A stretch of DNA of 15,142 nucleotides from Chloroflexota bacterium (lineage in GTDB: Bacteria; Chloroflexota; Dehalococcoidia; Dehalococcoidales; UBA2162). Location: positions 1 to 15,142 of the forward strand of contig JACPSA010000138.1 of assembly GCA_016193545.1 (NCBI GenBank), written 5' to 3'. Position numbers and translations under genes: made by a program. Position 1 is the first letter of the stretch. Each line of letters begins with the position of its first letter. Shown here piece after piece: positions 7,009 through 13,591 of the stretch. A model generated the notes under the pieces. The model did not search any database and was not told the DNA's origin. It saw only the letters and a list, made by a program, of their open reading frames with translations.

Positions 7009-7701
7009 ATGATGTGGATGGACGTGGAAAATATAACCTTAACCATCAATGATTCTTCAGTTAGCGGCCGTGAAGGGATGACCATCCTTGAAGTCGCTAA
7101 AGAAAACGGCATCGATATTCCGACTCTGTGTTACATCCCGGAGTTGTCACCTACCGGAGCCTGCCGTATCTGTGTAGTCGAAGTAGAAGGTTCGAGGGCT
7201 CTGGTTGCCGCCTGTCATACCCCGATAGCTCAAGGAATGGTGATACGCACTCACTCTCCAAAGGTTCTGGAAACCCGCAAGACAATCGTTGAGCTTTTGA
7301 TGGCCAGTCATTGTGGTTTTTGTATGATTTGTGAGAAGGCTAATATCTGTGATTTGCGTAAGATTGCGGCTGACCTTGAGGTGGGACTTCCCCGTTTTGA
7401 GACGGAGAAGCGCTTCTACCAGATAGAAGATGTCAGCCCTTATGTTCAGCGTGATATGTCAAAGTGTGTTTTGTGCTGGAAATGTATTCGGGCTTGCCGG
7501 GAAATAGCCAAAAAAAATGTTTATGGCACGGCTTATCGGGGTTTTGATGCCAAGGTGGTGGTTGATTGCGACCAGCCGCTGAATAAAGAGGTCTGCCGGG
7601 ATTGCGGGATATGTATTAATTATTGTCCTACCGGAGCGTTGACCCGGCCCAAGAAGCTTGGGGAAGAAAAGAAGGGAAAGCCGCTGGTAATCAGCAGTTA
7701 A
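7009..7701 (+). CDS. HoxU / NuoG-N-terminal-like iron-sulfur electron-transfer subunit
   Basis: The protein has 230 residues with every cluster site of the small diaphorase subunit found in NAD-linked hydrogenases and in the N-terminus of NuoG. A 2Fe-2S domain covers residues about 8-80 (Cys41, 52, 55, 69). The His-Cys 4Fe-4S site is complete (His101, Cys105, 108, 114). Two ferredoxin-type 4Fe-4S clusters follow (Cys153, 156, 159, 163 and Cys196, 199, 202, 206). There is no molybdopterin domain and no H-cluster domain, so it is neither full NuoG nor HydA. It should pass electrons between the NuoF-like NADH site and a partner, here probably MetVF. The start is uncertain: ATGs at 7009, 7012 and 7018 are all in frame with weak ribosome sites, and 7018 gives the usual short M-D-V lead into the 2Fe-2S strand. 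Confidence 0.88.
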   Translation: MMWMDVENITLTINDSSVSGREGMTILEVAKENGIDIPTLCYIPELSPTGACRICVVEVEGSRALVAACHTPIAQGMVIRTHSPKVLETRKTIVELLMASHCGFCMICEKANICDLRKIAADLEVGLPRFETEKRFYQIEDVSPYVQRDMSKCVLCWKCIRACREIAKKNVYGTAYRGFDAKVVVDCDQPLNKEVCRDCGICINYCPTGALTRPKKLGEEKKGKPLVISS

Positions 7702-7724
7702 ATGCCGGTGGCTTCAGCTAAGAG

Positions 7725-8159
7725 ATGCCCGAAGTTAAAAAGAAAACTAAAGAACACGAGAGCGTGTTAGTCCTTCTACAGGAAGCTCAGGAGAAGTTCG
7801 GCTATATACCTGAAGACTTTATGGCCAATGTAGCCCGGTCCCTCGATATTTCTCTCAGTGAGGTATTCGGGGTTGCCACCTTCTATTCTTTCCTTACCTG
7901 TAAGCCGCTGGGCAGGAATGTAATCCGGGTTTGTAAGAGTCTTCCCTGCTGTCTGAAGGATGCCCAGATGATAATTGAGAGCGTTGAGAGCGAGCTGAGG
8001 ATTAAGCCCGGTGAAACTACGACCGACGGTAAGTTTTCTCTTACTTTAACCAACTGTGTTGGCGCTTGTGATAAGGCGCCGGCGATGATGATTAATGATG
8101 ACACCTATACTGATTTGACGCCCGGGAAAATATCACAAATTCTGAAAAAGTGTAAGTAA
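7725..8159 (+). CDS. NuoE-like thioredoxin-fold 2Fe-2S subunit
   Basis: A 144-residue homologue of the 24-kDa NADH dehydrogenase subunit (NuoE, HoxE, HndA type). The N-terminal helical part (residues 1-60) has the family pattern LQEAQEKFGYIPED and VFGVATFYSFL. The thioredoxin-fold part carries the four 2Fe-2S ligands Cys70 and Cys75 (VCKSLPCC), then Cys111 and Cys115 (TNCVGACDKAP). Residue 76 is an extra Cys beside a ligand. Length is near the usual 150-160. It starts 23 bases after the HoxU-like gene with a weak ribosome site, so coupling is likely. With the next gene it forms the NADH-oxidising head. Confidence 0.92.
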   Translation: MPEVKKKTKEHESVLVLLQEAQEKFGYIPEDFMANVARSLDISLSEVFGVATFYSFLTCKPLGRNVIRVCKSLPCCLKDAQMIIESVESELRIKPGETTTDGKFSLTLTNCVGACDKAPAMMINDDTYTDLTPGKISQILKKCK

Positions 8160-8177
8160 GGTCTGAGGGGATTATCT

Positions 8178-9395
8178 GTGCCACAAAAGCGGGTTGTGTT
8201 GAAGAACTGCGGAATTATCGACCCCAGGCAGATAGCTACCTATTTGCAGCAGGACGGGTTTAAAGCCTGGCAGAAGGTGTCAACCGAGATGACCCCCGAA
8301 CAGGTCATCGAAGAAGTCAAAACGTCAGGTCTGAGGGGGCGGGGTGGGGCTGGCTTTCCCTGCTGGCTGAAGTGGGACCTGGCCAGAAAGTCACCGGGTA
8401 TTGAGAAGTATGTCATTTGCAATGCTGATGAAGGTGAGATGGGGACATTTAAGGATAAGTATATTCTGGGAAATGACCCTTTCAGCCTTATCGAAGGGAT
8501 AGCCATTGCCGCTTATGCCGTCGGAGCCAGGCAAAGCTTTATTTATCTGCGGGCTGAATACCATTATCTGCTTGACTTGCTGCAACAGGCTATCAAGCAA
8601 GTCGAGGCAAAAGGCTTTCTAAAGCATGTAAAAATTGATATTCGTCTGGGTGCCGGTGCCTATGTCTGCGGCGAGGAATCGGCGCTGATGGATTCCATTG
8701 AGGGCAAGCGGGGAGAAGCCCGCTATCGGCCTCCCTTTCCCACCACCGAGGGGCTATGGCAGAAGCCAACCACGATTAATAATGTCGAGACCCTGATGAA
8801 TATCCCTCAGATTATCCTTAACGGAGCTTCGTGGTTCAATCAGATAGGTACGGAACGGAGTAAGGGTACCAAGGTCTTCTCTGTGAGCGGGGATGTTGCC
8901 AAGCCCGGTGTCTATGAGTTGGTTCTGGGTACTCCATTGCGGGAGCTGGTAGTGGATTTGGCGGCGGGAGAAAAGATTAAGGCAGTTCAGGTAGGTGGCT
9001 CTGCCGGTAGAATTGTGCCCTATGATAAGATAGATACCCCGTTGTCTTTTGAAACTGTCCTCGGCTCCGGGGCGGTTATTGTATTAAATGAGAGCAGAGA
9101 CATTGTCAATGCGGTCTATAAGAGCCTGGAGTTTCTGGCGGAAGAGTCCTGCGGTAAGTGTGCTCCTTGCCGGGAGGGGACCAAGGCTATTGTCGGAATT
9201 ATGGAAAAGTTTTCCAAAGGTGAAGGTAGCGAAAGGGATATCAAGCTGTTGGAGCAGCTGTCAAGCGCATTGCCGCTTTCCTCATTATGTGGTCTGGGGC
9301 AAGCCGCCCCGTTTCCGGTGATGGATAGTTTGCAGTATTTTAAAGACAGTTACCAGAGTCGTATCAAAGAAAAGAAGGTCGGGGTGGTAAAATGA
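8178..9395 (+). CDS. NuoF-like NADH- and FMN-binding subunit
   Basis: A 405-residue homologue of the 51-kDa subunit (NuoF, HoxF/HndC core), the site where NAD(H) exchanges electrons with FMN. Visible are the glycine-rich GLRGRGGAGFP (51-61), CNADEGEMGTFKDK (81-94), GAGAYVCGEESALMDSIEGK (158-177) and the 4Fe-4S ligands Cys325, 328, 331 (SCGKCAPCREG) and Cys371 (LCGLG). It has neither the N-terminal thioredoxin extension nor the C-terminal ferredoxin domain found in many bifurcating hydrogenase subunits. Met88 replaces the Pro usual in NADExEPGT. The start is GTG at 8178, fixed by GAGGGG seven bases upstream. Its TGA overlaps the metV ATG by four bases (ATGA), tying it to the methylene-THF reductase genes. 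Confidence 0.94.
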   Translation: MPQKRVVLKNCGIIDPRQIATYLQQDGFKAWQKVSTEMTPEQVIEEVKTSGLRGRGGAGFPCWLKWDLARKSPGIEKYVICNADEGEMGTFKDKYILGNDPFSLIEGIAIAAYAVGARQSFIYLRAEYHYLLDLLQQAIKQVEAKGFLKHVKIDIRLGAGAYVCGEESALMDSIEGKRGEARYRPPFPTTEGLWQKPTTINNVETLMNIPQIILNGASWFNQIGTERSKGTKVFSVSGDVAKPGVYELVLGTPLRELVVDLAAGEKIKAVQVGGSAGRIVPYDKIDTPLSFETVLGSGAVIVLNESRDIVNAVYKSLEFLAEESCGKCAPCREGTKAIVGIMEKFSKGEGSERDIKLLEQLSSALPLSSLCGLGQAAPFPVMDSLQYFKDSYQSRIKEKKVGVVK

Positions 9396-10048
9396 TAACG
9401 ATTACAAAGCCAAAACCGTTTGAAGAGATTAAGCAATACCTTAAGCGGAGCAAAGGGGTCTACCTTGTCGGCTGTGGTACCTGTGCCACCATGTTGCACA
9501 CCGGTGGCAAATCTGAGGTTCTGTCCATGAAAGATAAGCTTGAGGCTGAAGGTAAGAAAGTCACTGGCTGGATGGTCATTCCCACCGGTTGTGACCCTCT
9601 GGCGGGTAAGGCACTCGAGACAAAGGCTGATGATATTAATGCTGCCGACTCTATCCTGGTGATGTCTTGCTCTTTCGAGGTGCAAACAGTCAGGCTCTAT
9701 AGCCCCAACAAATCGGTTTATCCCGCGCTGGACACCATGTTTATCGGTAAGGAAGAAAGGCCGGGATATTTCGCTGAGGTCTGTCTGCAATGCGGTAGTT
9801 GTATCCTGGGGCGGACAGCGGCGATATGCCCCCTGGTCAGATGTGCCAAATTATTGTTCAATGGGCCCTGTGGCGGTTCGGTAGGTGGTAAATGTGAGGT
9901 TGACCCGGGTACTCCCTGTGGTTGGCAGCAGATAATTGACCGTCTCACCACTCTGGGCCAGTTGGACCAGCTTGAGGAAATTGAGCCGGTCAAAGACTGG
10001 AGTACCAGCGTTTCTGGTGGGCCCCGGCAGATTACTTTTGAGTTATAG
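9392..10048 (+). CDS. metV: MetV, zinc/iron-sulfur partner of methylene-tetrahydrofolate reductase
   Basis: A 218-residue member of the MTHFR C-terminal-domain family (MetV). It is the cysteine-rich protein that binds MetF in acetogens and links it to an electron donor. The N-terminal half (residues 1-115) has a Rossmann-like look with Cys28 and Cys31 (GCGTCAT), Cys67 (PTGCDP) and Cys93 (MSCSFEVQ). The C-terminal half holds a dense Cys cluster: CLQCGSC (131-137), ICPLVRC (146, 151), NGPCGG (160), KCEV (168) and PCGW (176). These would ligate at least one Fe-S cluster. It overlaps the nuoF-like gene by four bases and is followed at once by metF, so all are co-translated. The name rests on the Cys pattern and on the metF neighbour. 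Confidence 0.9.
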   Translation: MITITKPKPFEEIKQYLKRSKGVYLVGCGTCATMLHTGGKSEVLSMKDKLEAEGKKVTGWMVIPTGCDPLAGKALETKADDINAADSILVMSCSFEVQTVRLYSPNKSVYPALDTMFIGKEERPGYFAEVCLQCGSCILGRTAAICPLVRCAKLLFNGPCGGSVGGKCEVDPGTPCGWQQIIDRLTTLGQLDQLEEIEPVKDWSTSVSGGPRQITFEL

Positions 10049-10069
10049 GTGAAAACCGAAGGGAGTGCG

Positions 10070-10987
10070 ATGAAAGCAGGAACAAATCTAGAAAAGGTTC
10101 TGGAAAGCGGTCAGTTTGCAGTGACCGCCGAAGCTGGTCCACCCAAAGGGACGAACCCTGATGTAATACGGAAGAGAGGGGAGCTACTGCGTTCCGGTTG
10201 TGATGCCGTCAACATCACGGATAACCAGACGGCTATTGTGCGCATGTCCAGCCTGGCAGGTTGCATACTGCTGAAGCAAATGGGTGTCGAGCCGGTAATG
10301 CAGATGGTGGTCCGGGACAGAAACCGGCTGGCTCTGCAGAGCGATGTGTTGGGTGGGGTCGCTTTCGGGATTGGTAATTTTCTTTGTCTTTCCGGTGACC
10401 ACCAGAAGTTCGGCAATCACCCTACGGCCAGGGGTGTCTTTGATATTGACTCCATACAGTTAATTCAGATGCTGAAAAAGATGCGGGATGAGAAAAAATT
10501 TCTGGGTGGCGATGATATTTCAGGAGAAGCGCCGCTGTTCATCGGGGCGGCGGAGAATCCGTTTGCCGACCCTTTTGAGTACCGGGTACACCGGCTGGCG
10601 AAGAAAATAAAGGCTGGTGTCGACTTTATTCAGACTCAGGCGGTGTATGATGTTGCCCGCTTCGCTCAATGGATGAAGATGGTTACCGAGATGGGACTGG
10701 ATAAGCAGGTGCATATCCTGGCCGGTGTCATACCCATCAAGTCGGCGGGAATGGCCCGTTATATGAAAAGCTCGGTTCCGGGAGTCAGTGTTCCCGATTC
10801 AATAGTTACCCGAATGGCTGGTACCAAGAACGCCAAAGAAGAGGGAGTGAATATTATCCTTGAGATTATCGGACAGATTAGGCAAATACCCGGCGTTCAT
10901 GGCGTCCACATTATGGCAGTAGGCTGGGAAGAAATTGTCCCGGACATTGTCGGGCGGGCTGGTTTATTGCCCCGGCCCAAATTGTAA
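10070..10987 (+). CDS. metF: Methylene-tetrahydrofolate reductase (MetF)
   Basis: A 305-residue FAD-dependent MTHFR that reduces methylene-THF to methyl-THF, the last carbon-reduction step of the methyl branch of the Wood-Ljungdahl pathway and the source of methyl groups for methionine. It is a TIM barrel. Family marks are AEAGPPKG near the N-terminus, DAVNITDNQTA, MQMVVRDRNRLALQSD, LCLSGDHQ, DFIQTQAVYD and LAGVIPIKS. The acidic residue in AEAGPP is the expected catalytic Glu. The ATG at 10070 is preferred because GAAGGGAG lies just before it. An in-frame GTG at 10049, touching the metV stop, would place that site inside the gene. No clear terminator follows; the next gene has its own promoter. 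Confidence 0.93.
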   Translation: MKAGTNLEKVLESGQFAVTAEAGPPKGTNPDVIRKRGELLRSGCDAVNITDNQTAIVRMSSLAGCILLKQMGVEPVMQMVVRDRNRLALQSDVLGGVAFGIGNFLCLSGDHQKFGNHPTARGVFDIDSIQLIQMLKKMRDEKKFLGGDDISGEAPLFIGAAENPFADPFEYRVHRLAKKIKAGVDFIQTQAVYDVARFAQWMKMVTEMGLDKQVHILAGVIPIKSAGMARYMKSSVPGVSVPDSIVTRMAGTKNAKEEGVNIILEIIGQIRQIPGVHGVHIMAVGWEEIVPDIVGRAGLLPRPKL

Positions 10988-11139
10988 TTCCAGCGTGGGG
11001 GAGGGAATGGTGTAGACCTTTATCTTCTTGCATTTATTCAGGCTGGTGTGTTATTTCTGTAAATGTCCTTTTGCTGAATCATGAGCCATTTTATTCTTAT
11101 TTCAATACTTTAGGTAACAGCTTGTTCCCTTTTTCCTCG

Positions 11140-11168
11140 TTGACTAATCGGCGAGCAATATTTATGAT
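11140..11168 (+). promoter_or_regulatory. Promoter of the CARDB surface-protein gene
   Basis: TTGACT (11140-11145) and TATGAT (11163-11168) are separated by exactly 17 bases, with five of six matches at each box. The start would fall near 11175, leaving a leader of about 53 bases ending in the AAGGA ribosome site (11217-11221). This shows the gene is a separate unit from metF. The rest of 10988-11227 shows nothing else I can support. Confidence 0.7.
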
Positions 11169-11227
11169 ACAAGTAGTCGACTTGAATATGCGGACGAAGC
11201 TACCGGGTTATTAAGTAAGGATTTCGG

Positions 11228-13315
11228 ATGCTCAAGCGGATTCTGACAGTAACAATAGTAATATTGCTCCTGCTGCTGTTTAGCTTGGGATGCTCAATGG
11301 CATCGGGCCTGACGGGCGGTTCAGGCCGTGCATCACCGGTGACAAATCCCGGATTGAGCACGAGAGTAAGTGATTTCACGATGCGGACGGAGAAGCCGGT
11401 TGGGATTTGGCTGGGAACAGGCGTTCAACCGGCAGCACCCATCGAACTGACTAGCTCCAGTGTAAGGTTAACTGAGACTGAGACAGTCAACAATGCGAAT
11501 ACCTTTCAGGTAGCAGCTGGTCCTGATCTCATCGTTCAGAGTATTACCTGGTCACCGGACAGCCTTCCGGTGGGTGAGATTGCAACCTTTAATGTCACCG
11601 TAAAGAATCAGGGTAATGACCGGGCGCTTTCTTCCCGTCTCTCCTTTTATGTCGATGGCTCTTTTAAAAGTTCCCAGGATATTCCGATGGTGTTGGCGGG
11701 AGGTGTGCTGACCAGGCCTTTCACCTGGACTGCCGAAGCCGGCTCTCATGTTATTAAGATAGTGGCTGATGCGGAAAACTGGGTTGCAGAGAGTGATGAA
11801 AGCAACAATGGGCTGGCGGTAACCGTTCTGACAGTGCCTCCTGACCTCATTATCCAGTCACTAACCTGGTCACCAGCCAGTCCGGTACAAGGCGATAATG
11901 TAACCTTCACCGTGACTATTAAGAATCAAGGTGGCGGTAAGGCTGAACCATCCGTAGTTGGTTTCTATATCGATGAGACCAATTTGGCTTTTGTTACCGT
12001 TGGTGCGCTAGCTTATAATGCTACTACCAGCCAGACGTTTAACTGGTTTGCTCAGACAGGTGCGCATACTGTTAAGGCGGCAGTCGACCCGTACAACAGG
12101 ATTGTCGAGAGCGATGAGAGCAATAATGAGAAGACGATAACCTTCCCGACCCTGGCTCCTGACTTCATCGTCCAGAGTATTACCTGGTCACCGGCCAGCC
12201 CGGTAGTCGGAGAGACGGTGACCTTCACTGTTACCATAAAGAATCAGGGTAATGCTGGTACTACTTCCTTCGTTGCTCACCTGTATGTCGGTAACTTTTT
12301 TGCAGACCCTCAGGATGTTCAGACTTTGGGTGTTGGTGGTGTGGTAACAAAGACTTTCAACTGGACGGCTCAAGCAGGTTCATACGTTGTTAAGGCGGTT
12401 GTTGACCCCTACAACAAGGTTCTCGAGAGTAATGATAGCAATAATGAGAAAACGGTAAACTTCTCAGGAGCTCCCACTCCAGACCTCGTTATTCAGGGCA
12501 TTACCTGGTCGCCGGCCAGCCCATCAGTGGGTGAAAAAATGACCATCACGGTGACTATCAAGAATCAAGGCAAGGGGATAGCCAGTAATTCTTATGTCGC
12601 TTTTTATATTGATGACGTTCAACTGAATTCAATAGGTATTAGTTCAATCGGTTCCGGGGCTACGGATAATGAGACCTTCACCTGGACCGTCGAGGCGGGT
12701 ACTCATTTTATCAAGGTGGTTGCTGACGCTAACGAGGTGATTGTCGAGGGTGATGAGAATAATAATGAGAGGGTGATAGTCTATCCGGTTCCGGCCGACC
12801 TTGTTATTCAAACGATAACCTGGTTGCCGGCAAATCCGTCAGTAAGTGACAACATTACCTTCGTGGTCACTGTCAAGAACCAGGGTAACGTTAAAGCAGA
12901 TTCCTTCTATATTATTTACTACATTGATGGCGTCAATGTGGCTGCTGTTCCGGTTGACCTGTTGGACTCCGGGGCTACGGATAACAAGACCGCCACCTGG
13001 ATTGCTGAGGCAGGCTCGCATGTTATTAAGGTGGCGGTTGACCCTCACGAAAAGGTTATCGAGAGTAATGAGCAGAACAATGAGAAGTCGGCGACTTTTC
13101 TGGTCACCCGGCGGAATGTCTTGCCTACATCGCCAGCGCCTGCTCCGTCCCCGGTTCCCGGTGTAAAACCACCAGAAACTACAGTAGTAAGAACAGAGCC
13201 GGGCTCTTCAGTGGCAGGTGAAAGTGGGTGGGGCTTATGGTTATTTGCTTTACCGGTGGTTTTTCTGGTTGGTGTCTTTATCTTTTTCTTGAAGTCTCAG
13301 CATAAGCAAGACTGA
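11228..13315 (+). CDS. Surface-anchored protein with five CARDB (Ig-like) repeats
   Basis: The protein has 695 residues. Residues 1-22 are a strongly hydrophobic signal ending F-S-L-G-C, an imperfect lipobox. Residues 23-98 are a Ser/Thr-rich region without a recognised fold. Five CARDB-type beta-sandwich repeats of about 106 residues begin near residues 99, 205, 311, 418 and 523. Each opens PD-hydrophobic-QSITWSPA-x-P, continues TFTVTIKNQG, and closes VVESDESNNE. After residue about 630 come a Pro/Ser linker and a C-terminal membrane helix (about 669-687) followed by K-S-Q-H-K-Q-D. Such domains act in adhesion or as stalks outside the cell; no catalytic domain is present. AAGGA six bases before the ATG supports the start. 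Partners and ligand are unknown. Confidence 0.88.
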   Translation: MLKRILTVTIVILLLLLFSLGCSMASGLTGGSGRASPVTNPGLSTRVSDFTMRTEKPVGIWLGTGVQPAAPIELTSSSVRLTETETVNNANTFQVAAGPDLIVQSITWSPDSLPVGEIATFNVTVKNQGNDRALSSRLSFYVDGSFKSSQDIPMVLAGGVLTRPFTWTAEAGSHVIKIVADAENWVAESDESNNGLAVTVLTVPPDLIIQSLTWSPASPVQGDNVTFTVTIKNQGGGKAEPSVVGFYIDETNLAFVTVGALAYNATTSQTFNWFAQTGAHTVKAAVDPYNRIVESDESNNEKTITFPTLAPDFIVQSITWSPASPVVGETVTFTVTIKNQGNAGTTSFVAHLYVGNFFADPQDVQTLGVGGVVTKTFNWTAQAGSYVVKAVVDPYNKVLESNDSNNEKTVNFSGAPTPDLVIQGITWSPASPSVGEKMTITVTIKNQGKGIASNSYVAFYIDDVQLNSIGISSIGSGATDNETFTWTVEAGTHFIKVVADANEVIVEGDENNNERVIVYPVPADLVIQTITWLPANPSVSDNITFVVTVKNQGNVKADSFYIIYYIDGVNVAAVPVDLLDSGATDNKTATWIAEAGSHVIKVAVDPHEKVIESNEQNNEKSATFLVTRRNVLPTSPAPAPSPVPGVKPPETTVVRTEPGSSVAGESGWGLWLFALPVVFLVGVFIFFLKSQHKQD
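11522..13096 (+). repeat. Five tandem in-gene repeats encoding CARDB domains
   Basis: Repeat units start near 11522, 11840, 12158, 12479 and 12794, giving spacings of 318, 318, 321 and 315 bases. The opening bases are the most alike: the ITWSPAS codons are repeated nearly verbatim, especially in units 1 to 4. The middle of each unit has diverged. Unit 5 is the most divergent (ITWLPANP). The pattern fits internal duplication followed by drift, and could make the region prone to copy-number change or assembly collapse. Confidence 0.85.
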
Positions 13316-13372
13316 TTTGCTCTCGGACATTGTTTTGGGTCAGCTAAAGTGCTGGCACTAAGTTGACATAAT

Positions 13373-13396
13373 AAAAAAAGAGACCAAGGCAAGTCT
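13373..13396 (-). terminator. Possible weak terminator after the mini-protein gene
   Basis: On the minus strand AGAC (13396-13393) can pair with GTCT (13384-13381) and is followed by a C and then seven T's (13379-13373). The stem is only four pairs with a loop of eight, so hairpin quality is poor, but the T-run is good and it lies about 70 bases past the last stop of the leftward unit. A second imperfect inverted repeat (CAGGTCAAG/CTTGAACTG, one mismatch) sits just upstream, near 13401-13433. The rest of 13316-13462 shows nothing else. Confidence 0.35.
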
Positions 13397-13462
13397 GTGT
13401 TCAGGTCAAGATGGCTTGAACTGCCGGCTAGTGAACTCTATTAGGGGCGCTGCCTGGCATTG

Positions 13463-13588
13463 CTAGGTCCCGAAGATGAGACTCTTCAGGACAACCACCA
13501 CCATAGCAATGAGGAGGCTCATTACCAGCCCGGTTAGACTGAGATAAATCAGGATACCAACGGCGTCAAGCTTGCTTATTTTCCCCAT
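13463..13588 (-). CDS. 41-residue single-helix membrane mini-protein, coupled to the NapH-like gene
   Basis: A short gene easily missed by length cut-offs. It starts three bases after the TAA of the membrane polyferredoxin gene (TAA-AGA-ATG) and ends with TAG. The protein starts MGKISKLDAVGILIYLSLTG and consists of a short, basic, probably cytoplasmic N-terminus, one long hydrophobic helix (about residues 11-38, with a Lys at 35) and Gly-Thr at the end. GAGG lies about nine bases before the ATG, inside the end of the upstream gene. Position and composition suggest an accessory subunit of the neighbouring membrane protein. No family is recognised; the call rests on reading frame, coupling and helix-like composition. 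Confidence 0.6.
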   Translation of the reverse strand: MGKISKLDAVGILIYLSLTGLVMSLLIAMVVVVLKSLIFGT

Positions 13589-13591
13589 TCT

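Noticed and set aside
7009..9395. Bifurcating FeFe-hydrogenase or complex I.
   Set aside because: The first protein stops after its second 4Fe-4S site with no H-cluster domain, and no NuoB/C/D or membrane subunits follow; the cluster leads into metVF.
9350..9790. A 146-codon minus-strand frame opposite metV.
   Set aside because: It lies antisense to a clear metV and the end of the nuoF-like gene, and shows no recognisable motif.
13348..13359. AGTGCTGGCACT as terminator of the CARDB gene.
   Set aside because: The stem is at most four pairs with a four-base loop, and no T-run follows on the plus strand.
13363..13368. A TTGACA box on the plus strand.
   Set aside because: No -10-like box lies 16-18 bases downstream and no rightward gene follows.
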